A DNA stretch of 64,000 bases from Adineta vaga (lineage: Eukaryota; Rotifera). The position numbers and the translations under genes are program-made. The stretch spans positions 9,548,001 to 9,612,000 of the forward strand of contig CP075494.1 in the NCBI GenBank assembly GCA_021613535.1, written 5' to 3'. This document shows, piece after piece, positions 11,746 to 22,108 of the stretch. The first letter of the stretch is position 1; each line of letters starts with the position of its first letter. The notes under the pieces were generated by a model. It was not told the DNA's origin and made no database searches. It worked only from the letters and a program-made list of their open reading frames with translations.

Positions 11746-14700
11746 ATGATTTCGAATGGTGGATTAGATGGAGATCCATATGCGATTTCACAATTTCAAC
11801 AAGTAAAATTCAAATTCATTTCTTGTTGTTCGTTTCTTTGAAAGAAAGTTTTTATTTTCCAGGGAAGAACATTCATGACACCACCACGAAATCCTCCTGT
11901 TTATTATAATAATTCGAGTTACTCTCAACCATCGATGATGGCACGTGACGGTCCATTAACAAATAGTGTTAGTGGTGCTAATAATAACAATTCCAATGCT
12001 TATTTAACGGATTTACATTCACATTCAATACAAAGCAAATATGCACATGTAAGAATAATTGAAATTAACATAGTTGACATGTTTAATAGAACAGATTACG
12101 TAACTTTTTGATTGACATTTCCGACAGGCTAAAATGTTATCTTATCAAATCAATTGAATTTCTTCTAATAATTGACTAAATTATAAAAAAGAAACATTGC
12201 ATGAATCACTCATTTACAGTTATTATTATTAATTCTATAAATCTTTTTAGGCTAATCATATGATGGGTACATCACGTTTAGCACATCTTGGAGTTGGTGG
12301 ATCATTCAATAATCTTGGTCCTGTGTCTAGTCATGGTAAATATTCTTCGAGAAAACTTATTTAGTTTTAATATCAACTATTTCCTATCGTCAATGCTTAT
12401 GTACCTTGCTTTTGCATATTTCAGTACGAAAAAGCTTACAAATGACAAGTATGATCCGTTAAATTTATAAAAAAAAAAAGACATCACACACGCTATTCTC
12501 TCATTTTCTTTCTGCATGTTTATTCTTTTTTTCTCATGTTTTCAATATTAATCTTGTTTCAATCGTATTTTATTCTAGTGGATGCAGCTGTGGATGCGAA
12601 TACACGTATATCACCTGACAACAATTTGGATTTTTACGCATATTCTCAAGCAACACCTTATAGTGTAAGATGACTTTCTTTTTTATATGTAATATTATCG
12701 AAAATAAAATGTATAGATGCAACAATTAACTGACGATGATTTATTGATGGGTGGATCGAGTCATTATGATGAAAAAGAACGTACAGTACCACCTGATATG
12801 TCATCAGTACGACAAGCTCGACCTGATTTTGCATATTTTATGCCTGATGAATTGAGGTGAAATTCATATTATAATCTCATTTTATTTATGTTGATTCTTG
12901 GTTTTTTTTACTATTATTATTATTATAGAACTGAATTACTTAGACGTAATCAAATGTTAACTGCTTGTGCAAATCTTGATGTAGCTGCAGGTGAGAAGTT
13001 GATTCTATATGATTAGACAGATTAGAAATAGATCGATGACTTTAATCAAATTTGAATATGCCTTGGAAGTTCATTAATTATGCTATTCACTATGTAGAAT
13101 AACAAATCCCTGGAGGTATAATAAAAAAAAATGTTGTTCAAATAATCTGTGAGCAAGAATGTTCTTATTAAAGTATACATAAGAAAATGAATTGATTTTG
13201 TATTTATAAGAAAATCGTTCATGACATTGTTTCATTTTGATTTTTAGCTATGCCTGAGCGAGTTGGTGATTATTATGATTTAGTCCCACTTGATAGTAGT
13301 CAAGCTAATGTTCCACATAAATCTCGTACATTTCGTTATCAAACAATTAGTTATAAAGCAACACATATCCGAACGAATGCTGTATGTTATTTAAAACGAA
13401 TTATGGGTAAGTTTATTATCAATGAGTTGAACTTGTATAAGATGATTTCGAATGATTTTAGGGTGTAAATTACCAACAGTACGCTCTTATGAAATTGTTG
13501 AAGCATGGAAAAAAATTATACATGCAAATATTGTTCAATTACGTGAAGTTTTTCTAACAAAAGATTTTGATGATGATCAACCTTGTAATTATAAATGAGT
13601 TTTTTATTTGAATGGATTGAAAATGAACTTTGTTTTAGCGATTATTTTTGTCTATGATTTTCTTCCATGTTGTGAAACATTACAAAAACGACATTTTAGT
13701 GCGAATAATAGTTTATTAAAGGGTTGGTCAAATCCTTATAATATCTCGGGAGAAGATCGACCATTTAGTGCTGGAAAAGGTAATTGATTGCAGTCATTGA
13801 TTTTTCATTTCTTTCTCATCGATTTATTCGAATTTTTCAAGGAACTAATCAATCTGGTTTATTGGCTGAATCATTGATATGGGAATATGTTGTACAAATA
13901 TCGTCCTTAATTCGAACGTTACATGCAGCATCTTTGTCTTGTCGTTGTTTACATTTATCGAGATTACTTGTGGATGGAGATTCAAAAACAGGACGTACTA
14001 AATCTAGGTAAACCAAAACAAAATCTTATTCTTTTCAACTCTAAATCTTTCTTTCTTTGTTCTGATATTATTGTAGAGTATGGTTGAGTGGTGTAGGTAT
14101 TTTTGATATACTCGAAGGAACTATTCAAGGAGCTGTTCATCAACATATAGTAAAATATTGAAGAAGTGATGTCTTTCGAAACTTATTGAATTCTTTTAGC
14201 AAAATGATCTACAAGATTTTGGTCGATTGATTTTAATGTTAGCATGTAATTCAATTGTTGGTGCACAAAAAGAACATTTACAAACATCATTAGAAATCGT
14301 TCAACGAAGTTATTCACCTGATTTGAAAAATTTAATTTTGTAAGTTTTGAAAAATAACTTGAAATACTGATGGTTTTTTGTATGATTTATAATTGTGTAT
14401 TTATTTGCAGACATTTCTTAGTACCATCGAATACATTAAAACCACGAAATATCAATGAATGTATGCCAATGATAGGTGCAAGATTTTATGCACATATTGA
14501 TAATTTACATGTACGCGGTGATATATTAGAAAATGAATTGGCAAAAGTAAGTTGATCGATCATTGAAATTAGAAAGAATATTTTGTTTCGCTTTTTAGGA
14601 ACTTGATAGTGGTCGTTTATTTCGATTAATTTGTAAACTCAATACTGTTCTTGAACGTCCTGAGTATGTACAAATAAGTTGCATAAATTCATATGACTAT

Positions 14701-15054
14701 GGAAATCACTTTTTCTAGACATTCAATGAATCAAGCTTGGTCAGAAACTGGTGATCGTTATATCTTGAAATTATTTCGTGATTTCATATTTCATGCAATT
14801 GGTTTCGAAGGTGAACCGATTCTTGACATGGCACATATTGTTCAATGTCTAAATAAAGTAAATTTCAAATTTCATACAATAACTATTCTTCATATACTTT
14901 CAATATTTAGTTCGATGCTGGTTCGCATGATAAAATTTGTCTTACATCACGTGATGAACAGAATGTTATTATTGTTAGTTATTCGGAATTACATCAAGCA
15001 TTCGAACGTGCTTTTACCGAATTGATGAACTATGGAGGAACAGGAACATCTTAA
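11746..15054 (+). CDS. PAN3: PAN3, regulatory subunit of the PAN2-PAN3 deadenylase
   Basis: PAN3 recruits PAN2 to poly(A)-binding protein and starts shortening of mRNA tails in the cytoplasm. About twelve exons. The N-terminal third is Asn/Ser/Tyr-rich and disordered. The anchor region DFAYFMPDELRTELLRRNQ leads into a pseudokinase domain: residues such as AVCYLKRIMGCKLP, VEAWKKIIHANIVQLREVF and SIIFVYDFLPCCETL match PAN3, and no functional HRD or DFG triad is seen, as expected. The C-terminal coiled coil and knob follow: LDSGRLFRLICKLNTVLERP, then SMNQAWSETGDRYILKLFRD and DEQNVIIVSYSELHQAFERA, ending YGGTGTS. Start at 11746 chosen because exon 1 (to 11802) continues in phase into exon 2 (from 11863). 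Which N-terminal isoforms exist cannot be seen here. Confidence 0.95.
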
Positions 15055-15576
15055 ATTCTGATTGAACACCTCTTGTATATAGATTTCTATTATGTATAAA
15101 AGAAAGCAACTCCATCGATTATTTTTGTTGAGCATTAATGTGTTGTTAGACATTTATTTTTTTTTCGTTGTCTGTTGAAAAACCCAACAACTGTTCGCTT
15201 TTATGCGGCTAATATCCTATGGATGGCACAAGATTATCGTTTCTTTTCTCTCCCCTTTCTATGTGTTGTCTGTTTTAACCTTATATTATTAAAAAGTATC
15301 GATATAGTTCACGCTGTTCTTTTCTTTTCTTCTCTTTCTTTTTTTTCTGTTCAATATGTAACATTCAATTTTTTTTCAAAAGAAACCATATGAAAAAACA
15401 AAAACACAGTGTTGCTATCGTCTTCGAATGAAACAGTTGAAGGGTGTATAAAAAAAATTGTTATTTACATCAGTTGAATTGACGAGAGAAAAAAACGAGC
15501 TGGAGAGATTTTGGTTTGCTTGTTATTAAAAAGAACAGATGGCAATGAATCAGTCGGAGCGAATTATTCCATTACC
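15055..15576. other. Spacer downstream of PAN3
   Basis: T-rich and low complexity with CT-rich runs near 15310-15345. A TATA-like GTATAAAAAAA lies at 15445-15455, 120-130 nt before the next gene's likely start. The frame of that gene is open upstream to 15511, so a longer N-terminus is possible. Confidence 0.4.
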
Positions 15577-16402
15577 ATGCCTTCCTACATATATTGCACG
15601 GTTGGTACTGTAGAAACTTCGAATTATAGACCTAAAACATCTTTAATCTATACTCAACATGAAAATCATTTTGCTAAAATTTTTAGTCGTCCAGTTCGCA
15701 CTAAATCAGATTGCAAAGATACAGTGAATGCATACAATCCAATTTATTCATCGAATTGGGAAAAAGCTTATCTTAATCATACAACATATTATCGTAAACA
15801 TGTTCATTCACCATTTATAAATATTGAGCATGAACAGACACAGACTTCTCCAAAACAATACGATACCTACAAACCGTCCTTTCGACCACGTGTTGAAATT
15901 AATTTAACAGTAAGTTGTGAATCTATTATTTCATCATATGACAAGGAATATTTTTGACTATTTAGGATTCATACAACCAAATTCGTCCCTTAAGTGTTCC
16001 GAATCATACAACGTAGAATGAATTCATTTTTCTGAATTAGTTCGATAATTTTTTTTTGATTAGACGTACAAGCGAAAAATGGTCTCGATTTCTTGATGAA
16101 TATTCTGATCGATTCAAAATTGCTTACCCAACACCTGATAATGAAAATCACTTTTATGTTCAAAATTGGCCAGGACGCTATCCAGTAAGTTTCTAACAAA
16201 GTCTGCTTTCAATTTTTAATTTTGTCATTGTATGCAGTGTCCAACAAATCAAGAACCAATCAATCAATACGCAGGATTAACAGGTGATATTCATCCTGTC
16301 ATGAATACATTTCGACAAACAGACCCAATACAAGCTTCGATTCGTCGAGCATGGATTCCTTATGGTACTCCACCTCGTTCCTATCAAACAGCACGAAACT
16401 AG
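15577..16402 (+). CDS. Uncharacterised Tyr/Pro-rich protein, axonemal-like style
   Basis: Not recognised as a named family. Four exons: start to 15909, 15966-16012, 16064-16184 and 16238-16402, joined in phase. The protein (about 220 aa) has no signal peptide or membrane segment and is rich in Tyr, Pro, Asn and Arg. Short motifs such as NWPGRYPCPTNQEPINQYAG and RAWIPYGTPPRSYQTARN recall the extended wrapping proteins of ciliary doublets (microtubule inner proteins), which fits an animal that swims with a ciliary corona, but this is only a resemblance of style. Start at 15577 (MPSYIYCTVG) is preferred over an upstream ATG at 15511, whose extension looks less protein-like. Confidence 0.6.
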
Positions 16403-16532
16403 TTATTTATTTTGAAGAAATATGAATTAAAAAAGCGACAGTTTGCCGAATTTTAATAATGATTTATTCTAATAAAAATACCGATGTGATAATTTTGTAG
16501 GTTTTTCTTCATTTCGTAAAGGAAATTTCTGA

Positions 16533-16643
16533 CTCATCATCAAGATAATTATGATCAGCTAGTTTGAAAGTCAACCATTTTAGATATCATTTGAGACATC
16601 AGACAAAGATCAATAAAGTCAAACTTTCAAGTTTATGAAGAAT
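16533..16643 (+). repeat. Dispersed repeat, copy A
   Basis: The stretch from CTCATCATCAAGAT to AAAGATCAAT (16533-16614) matches 18323-18404 at roughly four of five positions. A trailing element TTTCAAGTTTAT..AAGAATAA follows within 30 nt here and about 85 nt after copy B. No ORF inside; probably a remnant of a non-autonomous element. Confidence 0.6.
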
Positions 16644-16820
16644 AATCAGAGGCAGCTAAGTTTATGCTGTCGAAAGATTTTGGTGATTTTGAGTGTTGAG
16701 GCATGTTCTTCGTGAATTTTACGAATATATGTCACGTTTCCGTTGTGTTTACTCATGTTTGTTTCAATATCAGCTGAAAAATATGGTTATGAAGGTAGCT
16801 TTTATGTGCAAGAGTTATAA

Positions 16821-16916
16821 TTGTCTGATGCTGGATGTAGTAAATCATTAGAAGAAATGTTGGAGGGCGCTCACGAAGCTTTGAAAGCAGGTTTTGAAGA
16901 TGAGGAGAATGTTTAA
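16821..16916 (+). pseudogene. Coding-like relic, unknown
   Basis: After an in-frame TAA the frame is open for 31 codons (KSLEEMLEGAHEALKAGF inside) and ends DEENV-TAA at 16914-16916. The sequence is amphipathic and acidic, unlike the flanking AT-rich DNA. No start codon or splice acceptor can be assigned with confidence. Could be chance. Confidence 0.2.
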
Positions 16917-17472
16917 TACTATGTAACATTTTGAAACAAATGAATACGACTGATGATTTAAAAGTTGAAGAAAAGATTTATCAGTAAGATTTGTTCTTTT
17001 CATCGATAATTTGACGAAAAATCAGATCACCGTAGAACAGTCTAAGAGATTTAGATAGTAGATGATCGAGAGTTATTTTTTTTATCTCTTAACGAATTTG
17101 ACAATTACACATTTGTAATTTTGCATAGAATCGATCTGTATTGAATTTGAAATAAGTATGCATTATAAAGCTGCGATCGGCAGCCACCACCACAACACAC
17201 ATTTTCTAGATTAAGTTGCTCTTCATATACAGAAGCATCATTATTTAGATAATAAAATGCGTTTTATACAATACATAGAGAAGTCAGTGTAGAGCTTAGA
17301 ATTATTTTTCATCGACTACATGTGTAAATGAGTTATATCAGCGACAAATCTCTGATATGAATCTTCATTCTCCATACGAAAAATTATACGAAATAAATTT
17401 TGTAAGATACTTTTATTTTCCATAGTGGACAAGAATAATATAACTATAGAAACGATCTAATGCGATACTTAC

Positions 17473-17611
17473 CCATGGCAAATAATTCGGCACGGAAACG
17501 GTCGATTCCGTAGTATTCCAGAATCATCGACGTGAGTACTCTCAAGTCAACCTTTCTTGAACAATACACAGATATTCTTTGGTGCTTCTTGTAATAGGAT
17601 ACAATGAAGGT
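17473..17611 (-). pseudogene. Isolated exon-like island, unknown
   Basis: Read on the minus strand, 46 codons are open from 17611 after a TAA to a strong donor GTAAGT at 17472. The end reads VLTSMILEYYGIDRFRAELF. GC content is visibly higher here than around it. No companion exons were recognised on either side, so it may be a gene relic, a foreign fragment or an exon of an unrecognised gene. Confidence 0.3.
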
Positions 17612-18322
17612 TTATATCTGTAAAGGTATACTAGGTATTCCTTATAGAACATGAAATATATTTCTACGATATCAAGCAGCAACGTTCATTTAATGATTGA
17701 CAGTATAGGAAACATTTAGTTGCTGTCGATCATTAGACTAAATAAATAGAGATATTTCTAGTTGGCTAGTTAAATATTCGTCAACACTCTATGTTAATTG
17801 ATCACAGTTTACCATTATTCAGCTGAAAATATGAAGAACTTCTATTGAAGTCTCTATTTGTTAAAATTTGTCGTTGTTGATTTTAATATATGACAAATAA
17901 TCAATATAATAGCAATTGCTCATACAAGAATAAATAAAGAATTACATTTAAATCGAAACGTCTAGAAAACTGTTGACTCTTCTATTGTCGAATCATAACG
18001 ATAGTTCTGGTGTTTTCTATGTGATTAATTTTTTGACATTCAATTAAATGACGTACCAGAATTTATAGTGTTTTTTTACTCAACTGTTTAAATATACGTG
18101 ATACTATAATAATATAACATTTTCCTTATTTTGTCGAGTTACCATGCAATGCCACTGTTAAAAACGTAATATAATGAAAGTATATCAACAGCAGATGCAA
18201 ATTCAATATCATTAATCCATTCTAGCTCAACTAAACTATAGAATATCCAATCTATTCAAGAACATATGCATTAGTTGGTGGTCGATATTCAATAATCTTT
18301 ATCGTATAAAAGGAACTTCTAT

Positions 18323-18510
18323 CTCATCATCAAGATGACTACGATCAGTTAATCTGAAAGTCAACATTTTCAGATATCATTCAAAACATCAGATAAAGAT
18401 CAATCGAACAGAACAGAAGGTAGTTTATATGTTGGACACATATTATATATCCTCAAGATGAAAAAAAAAAAGAATATGGAACTTAAGTTTTCAAGTTTAT
18501 AAAGAATAAG
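18323..18510 (+). repeat. Dispersed repeat, copy B
   Basis: Second copy of the repeat at 16533, same orientation. The core runs 18323-18404; the tail TTTTCAAGTTTATAAAGAATAA lies at 18489-18510, separated from the core by about 85 nt that copy A lacks, including a poly-A run at 18461-18471. Confidence 0.6.
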
Positions 18511-19141
18511 TAAGTCTAATTATGATTGAATAAGTTAATTATTGGAGTATTGATCGTAAAAACATCTGTTCAACAATGAAATTCTTTCAAATAATATTTA
18601 TAAATTTTGATTTGATTTTAATTTCTTTTCTGATTCTATATTCGTAACTTTCATTTATCAATCCTTCCATATCGCATATGTACAAATAAAAAGAACAAAC
18701 AGTTAGAGGGCATCGATTTGCAAAAAGGTCGTTTTTCTTTCTTCCATATCATCGATTTTCTTCTCTCATTCTCCCGCTATTTCTATCGAAGAGAGAGAGA
18801 GAGAGAAGAAAAAAAAGATGTTCTGATTCGCAGAAAAATCTTCTTTTAGACATTTGTTATGTTTCTATTTAATCCATGAACGAACAGAAACGCAAAAGAA
18901 AAACAAGAGATAACTGTACAATATCTCTTCTTCTTCTTTTTTTTCTCCGAACGATTGGTTCCTTCCGCTAAATCAAGCACATTTTCTTTTCCTCATCCCA
19001 CATATTCTCTAGTGATGAATTAGTCGATATCCGTTATTTTTTTTACTTCATTCTGTAGAAATTTCTTCTTCTTGTAGAATACAATATTGTCGTTGTATAT
19101 TGACAGTTCTGTTTTATTTCTTCTTACTTTACTCAAAAACT

Positions 19142-21091
19142 ATGTCACTATTACATAAAGATACAACATTTACGAGTAAGATTTGCCTCATATATTGCTT
19201 TTAAAATAATATTTGTTTGAATAGAAATCTTCGTCGGTGGTTTACCATATCATACAACAGATGAAACCTTACGGAAATTTTTTGAACGTTTTGGTGAAAT
19301 TGAAGAAGCCGTGGTATGTACAATGATTATAAAAGGTCGAAATTTTTTTCTTACTATTTTGAAAATTTTAGGTGATTACTGATCGACAAACTGGCAAATC
19401 ACGTGGTTATGGATTTGTAAGTAGAGAAGTAGAAAAAAAAAGATGATTGATTATAAACACGCGTAGATGATCATGGTCGGCATATGTATATACAGATGGA
19501 ACGTTTTCGTCTTGAGAGAGAGAGATAATCATTAGTTGTGTCTTATCATTTGTATGCCTATCAATCAGAACAGAAGTCAAAGATAGTAGAAATGTTCTTT
19601 CAAGTTTCTAATGAATATGTCTCAAAAAATTAATTATCACGATTTATTGATGAACTAAGTATAGGATCGTTTTTATTTAGGTAACAATGAATACTCAAGA
19701 AGCAGCAAGTTTAGCAACTAGAGAAGCAAATCCTGTTATAGATGGTCGTAAAGCAAATGTCAATTTAGCTTATCTTGGAGCTAAACCACGTGTTATTCCA
19801 ACACCAACTGGTGAGTATTCGGAGAGGTATTTTTGTATTTTATTTGAATTCTCAAATAAAATTCCATCTACTGTATATAAAATTGACCAATCAATCCTCT
19901 CCTCATTAATTGTAGTCGAAGCAGCATAAGTAGAAAAGAAAAAAGAAAGTAAAGAAAAGAAAATTGACAGTAAGTTGATGCTCTGGATGACACTGTGCAG
20001 TTTGTGTCGATTACTTTGATTTGTTGTTTCTACTTAACCTAATACGTGAAATAAACTAAACAATAACAATCATATTCAAATCATTGTGGCATGGAATGTC
20101 TTTCCAGTGTGTTGATATTGATCTTATTATTGTTATTGTTCTTGTTGTGTTGATGTTTCTTACTCTCTGCTCGCTTTCGTGTGTTCTCAATGCTTTTCGT
20201 TAGTCATTTGATAGTTGGATATACGAGTATAACTATCTTCGAACGAAATTTGATTCTTTTCTTTAATATCTCAAATGATAACAGTATGAGTGTGTATGTC
20301 TTTTTCTCGTGAATCAGTAGCATTGTAAGTAGAAAATCAATTGATTTGATTATTTTCTAGGTTTATTTCCACTTCATCTTGCTGGAGCATATTCAACAGC
20401 ATTACCAACTACTTATGGGTGAATAAATTTCTTTATTTCTTTCTTTCCTTCATATACATATATCGAAGAGTATACACCCTGCAGAGAAAAACGAATCAAT
20501 CTGAAACTTCGAACAACAGAATAGTGAACTCCCTTGAGCAATAAAATAAACTTGATGAAAGCTCTTCTTTTTTTTTGTGTATACAATGATGACACGTTCA
20601 GATAAATAAATCTTCTTCTTCTTCTTCTTCTGTTCAACATATGTTACATCTGGAACATTGTTTTTTTCTTTTTCTCTCTCTTCATCAGTATTCAACCTAT
20701 CTATTATCAACAACCATCAACAACAACATTATTAGCGGCGGCGACTACTCCGCAAACACTTAGTTCACTAATACCAAATCAAAACACAACAACAGCAGCA
20801 GCATTAAATGGAGGTATTCATACAACACAAAATCAATCGACAGGTACACCATCTTATTATGAATTAACTTATGCAGCTAATCCAACAATTGAACAACCAT
20901 CGTATATATATGCAACAGCTTCTGGACAAACATTTTCATATGCACAAATACCAACGACAGCTACACAACAATCGTCAGGTCCAACAAATCTCAATGATGT
21001 CTATGGAAATCATACAGGAAAATATATAATTGATGATCATCTTGGATCTGTTGATCATGAACATCATCCACGTGCTACAGCTGGTTGGTAA
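19142..21091 (+). CDS. RBM24: RBM24/RBM38-type RNA-binding protein
   Basis: Single-RRM RNA-binding protein related to vertebrate RBM24/RBM38 and nematode SUP-12, which control splicing and mRNA stability, notably in muscle. The RRM is at the N-terminus: RNP2 is IFVGGL after a short leader, and RNP1 is GKSRGYGFV, followed by [17 protein letters not shown], the family's signature end of the RRM. The remainder is Ala/Thr/Gln/Tyr-rich ([21 protein letters not shown]). Exon 1 is 19142-19175 and exon 2 starts at 19225; RNP1 is split by a long intron (19417-19680). A further long intron follows PTPTG. The last exon ends [12 protein letters not shown]24 versus RBM38 cannot be decided. Confidence 0.9.
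20608..20631 (+). repeat. TTC trinucleotide microsatellite
   Basis: A run of CTT/TTC triplets within the last intron of the RBM24-like gene. Similar TTC runs occur at 267-288 and 52617-52636. Confidence 0.7.
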
Positions 21092-22108
21092 TGACGATAA
21101 TTGTATAGCAAAACTTGAACTTCATATTATTGACGAGTGTCACTTCTTTTTCTTCATCGTCAAATAAAACGAAACTGACAAGCATTTTCTACTGTACAGT
21201 TAATTTTATTTCTTATTCGTTGATAATAAATTGAAAATAAATAAACTTCTATAAGCTTCAATAAGCTCTAATGGATTTGTTCATTAGAGCGGTTCTGTAC
21301 AACATTACAGAAGTAAACAAATCAGAAATGTGCTTTTCTTTTCTCTCTTAATCAATCAGCGATTGTTGATAATTTATAAACAAATCATTGAAAAGTTAGA
21401 TACGAATTCGAATCTTTTCTGATAATAATTTACATTTCAACTGTGCGATGAGATAATTACCATATAAAAAACCTAACATAACATGAACTGAGTATCTAGA
21501 TCATTCATCTGTTGATAGTATTCGAGAAAATATCCAGACTATGAAAAATTTGATTTCTATATCAGATTGATATGCGATGACAACTGACATACTATTATGA
21601 TGAATAATCGAATAAGATATTTTATTTTGCGTATACATTAGAAAGTGAAAAACAAACGTGTTGTTTTTTTCAATCTGTATGTCAAAGATGAATATCATCT
21701 TCACTACACTAGATGCCCATCTATGGCCATCAAAATGCAAGACTATAAGTATTTCATAATTTCAATCGCTAATCAATATGAAATATCTTCTTTCGAATAA
21801 AATGTCAGCATGTACAAAGAAAATAAAATCTGCCTGATGTATTTATCTACATAGGTAAAGAGATATATTGAAATAACATTCTGTTTTAAACTAATAATAC
21901 GATCGTATACGTAAGTTATGAGAAGATTTTGCTAAATGCGTCGGAGAACAAGTCTACTCTTTATGTTTCGTTCGATACGAAAAAGGATATCAATCATCTA
22001 ATTCACATTTATAGGTATCCGACGCTAATACGATTTTTACTGAAGCATGACGATCGATCAACGTTCTCCTTTCATTTAGCGATTAGTTATTTAAAAAGCA
22101 GATTAGAA
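21092..22108. other. Spacer between RBM24-like gene and ART-TPR gene
   Basis: Contains the RBM24 3' UTR with a perfect 9-bp hairpin (21265-21290) and AT-rich sequence. The frame of the next gene is open upstream from 21929, but those 60 codons look less conserved in style than the sequence from 22109. Confidence 0.45.

Larger units (their letters stand above)
16403..19141. other. Long spacer with repeat copies and exon-like islands
   Basis: No complete gene was found. It contains two copies of a dispersed repeat (near 16533 and 18323), a short coding-like relic at 16821-16916, and a GC-richer exon-like island on the minus strand at 17473-17611. The last 400 nt are pyrimidine-rich with a (GA)n run at 18790-18806 and likely hold the promoter of the RNA-binding protein gene. 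Confidence 0.5.

Noticed and set aside
17464-17476. ATACTTACC near 17465 resembling the 5' end of U1 snRNA
   Set aside because: Only about ten bases agree; the following stem-loops of U1 are absent. On the minus strand the same bases are the donor GTAAGT of the exon-like island.
21929-22108. 60-codon N-terminal extension of the ART-TPR protein
   Set aside because: It is open but the better start is MGAANAK at 22109; the extension may be 5' UTR. Kept only as an alternative.
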